NCBI GenBank assembly: GCA_030685235.1
Contig: MU839086.1
Location: forward strand, 310,001 to 374,000
Origin: Copromyces sp. CBS 386.78
Taxonomy: Eukaryota > Ascomycota > Sordariomycetes > Sordariales > Sordariaceae
Reading direction: 5' to 3'
Length of the DNA: 64,000 nucleotides
Shown here: in pieces, positions 59,001 through 64,000 of the stretch
Layout of the letters: every line of letters starts with the position of its first letter
How positions within the stretch are numbered: position 1 is the first letter of the stretch
Position numbers and translations under genes: made by a program
The notes under the pieces: generated by a model
Seen by the model: only the letters and a program-made list of their open reading frames with translations
What the model was told of the DNA's origin: nothing
The model's database searches: none

Positions 59001-62000
59001 CCGGCGCCTTACCGTTAGGCCGGCGGTATAAGGATTTTTATAGCGGACTATCGCGTCCTAATTCGGCTTTATAATATCCCGGCTAGTCCTATTAACCCCA
59101 ACGATATTAAAAAGCTCCCTACTATTATTTTTAATTAATTAGCGGAAATTTATAAATTCCTAATTATCCGTACAATTCGGGCTAACTTAAACGAAAATAT
59201 CCGTAGGTTAATTGAGGAAAACGAAAAACTAGAAAAGGAAGGGCTTATTTTAGACCTTTAGAGTATAAGCGATAACTTTACGTTAAATATAGTAGTAGAA
59301 ATATTATTAAGTAAAAGTTAGCGTTTTAAATATTTCTTCGGTAATAAATATTATTGTTAAATTAATGCTTTAGTAGGAGACGGGGACGAAGCCGCTTTAA
59401 GGGTTGTAAAGGTTTCTAATTTTATTAAAATTAATAATACCGATAATAATTTTCCCTGCTATAAAGATGTAATTAATGAATATTTTATAGTAAATGGCAT
59501 TGCTATTAATAAGATTATATTTGAAGACGCGGTATAATTTTATAAGAAAGCTAATAAATCCCCTAAAACGGTCGTAGAAATTTAAGCTAAGCTCTTGCGA
59601 TAATATTAGTATTATACGTAAACCTTCGTATAAGAGGGAGCGGATATTCTTCCTCCCTATAGGGTATATAATTTGAAGATCGAATTCCGTCCGGGAGTAA
59701 CCCCTCCCGCTTTCCGTGGGCGTACGTTCAATCCTAACGAATTTAACGTTATTAAAAAATAGGTCGATAATATATTTTAAAAGAAGTTTATTAGGCCGTT
59801 ATAATTAGAAGCCTTAATACTTCTACTCTTTATTAAGAAACTGGGAGGCGGAATTCGCATTTATATTAATTATTGTAGTATTAATAATATAATCCTTAAA
59901 TCTCGTTACCCCCTCCCGCTTATTAAAGAAACCTTTAACGTAATCTACCGCACTAAAATCTTTATTAAATTCAATATAATCGCTACTTTCAACTGCATCC
60001 GTATTAAATAAAGGTACGAATAATTTACCGCTTTTATAACCCAATTTAGCCTATTTAAATCCTTAATTATTCCTTTTAGTTTATAAAGCGCCCTAAATAT
60101 ATTTTAGAATTATATTAATAATATCTTATACAATATTCTCGACGTTTACGTAATTACCTACTTCAATAATATCCTTATTTATTTAAATAATATTAAAGAC
60201 TACGAAAAGTACATCAACGACGTCTTTAATAAATTAATAAAAGCAGGCCTTAATGTTAATATCGATAAATACGAATTTTATATAATAAAGACGAAATACC
60301 TAAGTTTAATTATTATACTTAGAAATATTGAAATAAATTTAAAGAAGGTTAAAACTATTATAGATTAGTAAGTACTAGAATTAAAAAAATCGTTATAGTC
60401 CTTCTTAAACTTCGTAAATTTCTACTAGTAATTTATAAAAGAATTTTCGATAATAGCTACCCCGCTTTACAAACTTACGAAGAAAGATATTAATTAGTTT
60501 TAGGACGACCGCTATTAGGCCGCTTTTAAAGCTCTTAAGAAAATATTTTCGGAAGGCCCCGTTTTAAAGATCTACAATTAGATTAAAAAGACTATAATTA
60601 AAATAGATACTTCTAATTAGGTTATAGGCGGTACCCTTTCCTAGTATAAGGATAATAGTATCCTTTACCCTATTACCTACTTTTCGGCTAAATATAATTC
60701 CTAAGAATATAATTACAATATATATAATAAAGAATTATTTACAATTATTAAAGTATTAAAAGAGTAAAAATTAGAATTTAAAGGAATTTAATAACTATTT
60801 AATATTTTAACAGATTATAAGAATTTCTAAATATTTATAATTAATAAGTAATTAATCTAGTAGTATATACGCTAATCTCAATTTTTATCCTAATTCAACT
60901 TCCTAATTAAATATACGCCGGGCTCGAAAAACCTTCGCCCGGATATTCTAAATTGTAAACTTAATAATTACCCGGATAACGAGGAGGATAATTATTTAAT
61001 CGCCCGTAAAAGGGCTTTATTAAATCCGTCTTAATTCGAAGAAGGCTATTTCGAATTTAATAATCCGGCGGTAAAATTCTCCCTTTACTTACTAGGCCCA
61101 AATAATTTAAATACCCAATTAACTAATAATTTTATCCGTACGAATTATAAAACCTCCGTTTTCCTATAAGAATTAATTTTATTCCTTATTAGCGGAGCCC
61201 GTTAATAGCCTACTACTATTAAAAAAGTTTTCTATAAAACCTTTTCGGAATATTATATTATTAATAATATTACGAAATAATATAACCGAATTATTATTAA
61301 TCCTTATAATAAAAATCTCTAATTTTAATTTATTAATCGCTAATATAATTCCCCGGACGCCGGTTATTTAGGCTGTAACGCTATATATAAATTCCTATAA
61401 TGCAATTTCTATTAAGAGGGGATATATAATAACGTACGTTTTTTCTATAAGGGTTATTTACTTTACGTAAAGATTAAGTCTTTAAAAAGAAATTCTACCA
61501 ATTATCTTAAATTAATTATAATTATTCTCGCGCTGTAAATTAATATTTCAATCGACTACGTTACGCCGCTACTACTAAATACCTATTTAGGCCAAACTTT
61601 TAAGTACATTACTATTATTATTAACCATCTTACTAAAATACAGTACTATATTCTAATAATAACTTTAAAAGTAGAAAAATTAGTAGACCGGTTTATTGAT
61701 CGTATTTACTCGATCTACAGCCTTCTAAATAATATATTTTCTAATAAAAATACCCAATTTATTTTATAGTTCTAATTTACCCTTTATAAACGGCTATCCG
61801 TAATTCGCAAATTTACTTCCGCTTTCTACCTCTAAACGAATACTTAGACCGAATGTATTAACGTAGAAATAGAATAATTTTTAAAAATCTATATTAATTG
61901 GGTATAAACGGATTAAGTAAAGTAATTACTATTAGTAGAGTTCGCTAATAATAATATTATTTCTTCATTAATAGGCATCTTTCCTTTCTTCGCTAATTAT

Positions 62001-62955
62001 AAATATTACCTTCGTATAGGCATAGAACCCCGCACCCCGCCGCTACTAAATCTCTCTCTAATTCAATTTAAAGAATATTATAAGGCTAATAAATTAGTAG
62101 ACCGCTTTTAGTAAATTTAGGATTTCGCTATCTAGTAATTTCGTTGTATATAGGAATAGTATAAAAATAATGCTAATAAGAAGCGAATCGACTCTATTAA
62201 ATATTGTACTAGTAATATAATTCTTCTTAATACAATTAACCTTATTAACGGACGTCCGTACGCGAAATTATATCCCCGTTAGGAAGGGCCCTTCAAAATT
62301 ATCTATACCGAATTATATACGGTTCATTTCGCCCTACCCTCTAATATAAAGTACTTACCAATTTTCTACATCTCTATAATATAATTATAGTCCGGCTAAA
62401 GCCTTCTAGGCCAGCCTACTACGATAGACGTCTAGGCTAACGAAGGCAGGGTTATAATATGGACCGACGGCTAGGAGGAGCACGAAGAGTAGGCTTTCGA
62501 ACGTTTTATAGATTATTAGTAAATAAGTAACAATAAGCATTAGAAATATAAGGTTAAATAGAAGACTGGTAACCCCACCTAAGAGCCCGTTAGTAATGTT
62601 ATTAATTATAAATACTATTTTCAATAATTCTACTACGAGCACCCAGATAAATTAGTACCCCTAGAAGTTTAGAGGGTTCTTAAACGCCTCGCCGCCGACA
62701 CCCTAATACTAACGATAACGCCAGCTCCGGTAGCCCCCGAGCTACTATAGCGCCGCTCTAGCCGCTTAGTACGGTAAGAGACAGCCGCTGCTATAGAAGA
62801 TAGGACGTAAAAAGATATAGAAGAAGGTTTATACTTCGCTTTTGGGAAGGTATTTCGGAAATTAATAGATATTTACGAGGATAAGAAGTTACGGGAGGGG
62901 TCTTGAGTCTATTATTTCACGTATATATAGATTTTCAATTCTTCGAATTTCTTTT

Positions 62956-62967
62956 GAGGGGGGATAG
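62956..62967 (+). other. polypurine tract of the plus-strand chromovirus
   Basis: GAGGGGGGATAG lies directly before the 3' LTR, as expected for second-strand priming. Confidence 0.8.
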
Positions 62968-63222
62968 TATCATAGGGTTAGACCTATAATGTGCTATGCT
63001 ATACTGACTACACATATACTGTGCCGACCAAAGCCCAGAGCTCTGGCTACGCACATATTATCGTCACGTACAGCCTTACGTACCCGCGCACGGTCTAATC
63101 TATAGGGTTCTCACCTATATACAGCTAGACTTCCGCGCACACTTCCCTTCTCCCCTCCTTTCTCCTCATACAATAACGCATATCTCATCATACCCCCTAC
63201 GGTGCTATCTCGCCCTGTGATA
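62968..63222 (+). repeat. 3' LTR of the plus-strand chromovirus
   Basis: Same length as the 5' LTR. It differs mainly by G-to-A and C-to-T changes in its first part (for example TATAATGTGCTATGCTATAC against TGTGATGTGCTGTGCTGCAC). The outer end CCCTGTGATA is less changed than in the partner. Confidence 0.92.
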
Positions 63223-64000
63223 AATAGGGAGGATTTAATTTATTAAGATTGGCATGCCTAGAGCCTAGGTATATTTATCCTTTAAGTAAAAAAGTATAAC
63301 CCTGTGTCCTCTTTTAAGAAATCCGTCGATTTATAGGAATACCTACTTATCTAGGTTTAAATAATACAATTTTATATTTTCATATATAGCTTTCTATACT
63401 ATTTAAAAGGAATCGATCTCCTATTATATCGGTTCGTAGGTAGTTTTTACATAGTAGTTAGCTTATTTAGCTAGGTTATTAGGCGCTATAGCCCCTATTT
63501 TACGCCCGGCCGCGAGGAGTTCGACTTTTTTAAGTTAGAATAATTCGGAAAGTTTCTTATAGTAGGGTAGGAAGTAACGTATAAATTTAAAGGCCCTAAT
63601 ATACCTCTCTAGAACTTTTAAAGTATTCGGGAATTCTAGGTTTCAAAATATTTCTAATTTCTCCTTCGTAATAGATAGGCCTAGTACGTTAACCCGGAAC
63701 CCGAGCAGTTTAACGTTAGGATAAGCGATGAAGGACTTCTTCGGTAATAATACGATATTTTTAAACGAAAAGAGAGTAAATATTTATTTTAAATATTTGA
63801 AGTAGTCTTCCGCGGTATCTGAGAAAATAATAATATTATCGATAAATACGCAATAGAATTTTACGAAGGCCGCCAATAATCTATTTATAAACCTTTATAC
63901 GAAGGCTAGGGAATTTCTATAACCTATTAAAGTTACGTTAGATTATTCCAAACCCCGAGGATTGATTAATATAAATTTGTCCTAGTGAGGAGGCTAAACG

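Larger units (their letters stand above)
55768..63222 (+). mobile_element. complete Ty3/Gypsy chromovirus (7455 bp), RIP-inactivated
   Basis: Two 255-bp LTRs (55768-56022, 62968-63222) and a perfect 5-bp duplication AATAG (55763-55767, 63223-63227) define it. Domains in plus-strand order are as follows. Gag has a CCHC knuckle near 57720-57770, seen as Y-T-R-Y-G-R-P-G-Y after C-to-Tyr and His-to-Tyr changes. The protease DSG appears as NSG at 58371-58379. The reverse-transcriptase YLDD box appears as YFNNILIY near 60155. The integrase core near 61610-61770 contains HLTKIQYYI and VEKLVDRFIDRIYSIY. The chromodomain near 62450-62640 contains KYKVK, EPVSNVIN and YYEHPDK. All Asp-to-Asn and Trp- or Gln-to-stop changes are C:G to T:A. 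No open frame survives. Confidence 0.93.
53248..64000 (-). mobile_element. RIP-degraded Ty3/Gypsy chromovirus on the minus strand, interrupted by two insertions
   Basis: Host pieces are 64000-63223, 55767-54545 and 54132-53248. The reverse-transcriptase box reads IDNI (IDDI with one Asp to Asn) at the complement of 63835-63843, in a KFYCVFIDNIIIFSDTAEDYF context. Near the 3' end (complement of 53340-53580) a chromodomain is visible: EEYEVEIIL then VNGRWKYLVK and LPKKEFRNTKELITEY, with Trp codons turned to stops. The order RT to chromodomain fits a chromovirus read right to left. Its 5' part is beyond the window. It is split by the plus-strand chromovirus and by a 412-bp MITE. Confidence 0.82.

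Noticed and set aside
59823..62642. Minus-strand ORFs of 73 and 78 codons inside the plus-strand chromovirus
   Set aside because: They are antisense shadows of the pol and chromodomain regions.

Overview
The window looks like a piece of nuclear genome from a filamentous ascomycete (Pezizomycotina). Genes are single, closely spaced, carry short GT-AG introns of about 54-194 bp, and include a fungal Zn2Cys6 regulator. The repeats show the signature of repeat-induced point mutation (RIP): C:G to T:A change in CpA/TpG context, leaving long AT-rich tracts almost free of CA and TG dinucleotides. Class and species cannot be fixed from the sequence alone.

Layout. (1) 0.25-5.1 kb: a phosphate permease (+) and a LEU5-type mitochondrial coenzyme A carrier (-), separated by a homopolymer-rich stretch with a 10-N assembly gap. 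(2) 5.68-11.21 kb: one complete Ty1/Copia retrotransposon read on the minus strand, with 5-bp target duplication CATCC, destroyed by RIP. (3) 11.5-37.9 kb: the gene-rich block. It holds a METTL4-like MT-A70 methyltransferase, mitochondrial ribosomal protein uL23m, a DJ-1/PfpI protein, TSC1 (hamartin), a single-pass membrane protein, a SigF-like NTF2-fold protein, PEX7, an ALKBH2-like dioxygenase with a GRF zinc finger, a Zn2Cys6 transcription factor and a five-exon MFS transporter. Two nested Harbinger-like MITEs sit between the divergent PEX7 and ALKBH2-like genes. (4) 38-44.6 kb: no convincing gene, but an AAATCAAATC-rich element, a 68-bp near-perfect inverted repeat and a possible broken gene. 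(5) 44.7-64.0 kb: a RIP-saturated nest of transposons. A gag/protease retroelement (+) is interrupted by two related terminal-inverted-repeat (TIR) DNA elements of 784 and 3607 bp. A minus-strand Ty3 chromovirus is interrupted by a complete plus-strand Ty3 chromovirus of 7455 bp with 255-bp LTRs and by a 412-bp MITE.

The genes do not form a cluster or pathway. They are conserved housekeeping functions: phosphate uptake, mitochondrial CoA import, mitochondrial translation, TOR control, peroxisomal PTS2 import and nucleic-acid methylation and repair. The clearest unusual content is in the mobile elements: layered insertions with readable target duplications, RIP that fades across LTRs, and a family of TIR elements with apparent 6-bp target duplications. 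I did not find a defence system, CRISPR array or secondary-metabolite cluster. Exon boundaries were deduced by hand from splice signals and reading-frame continuity.
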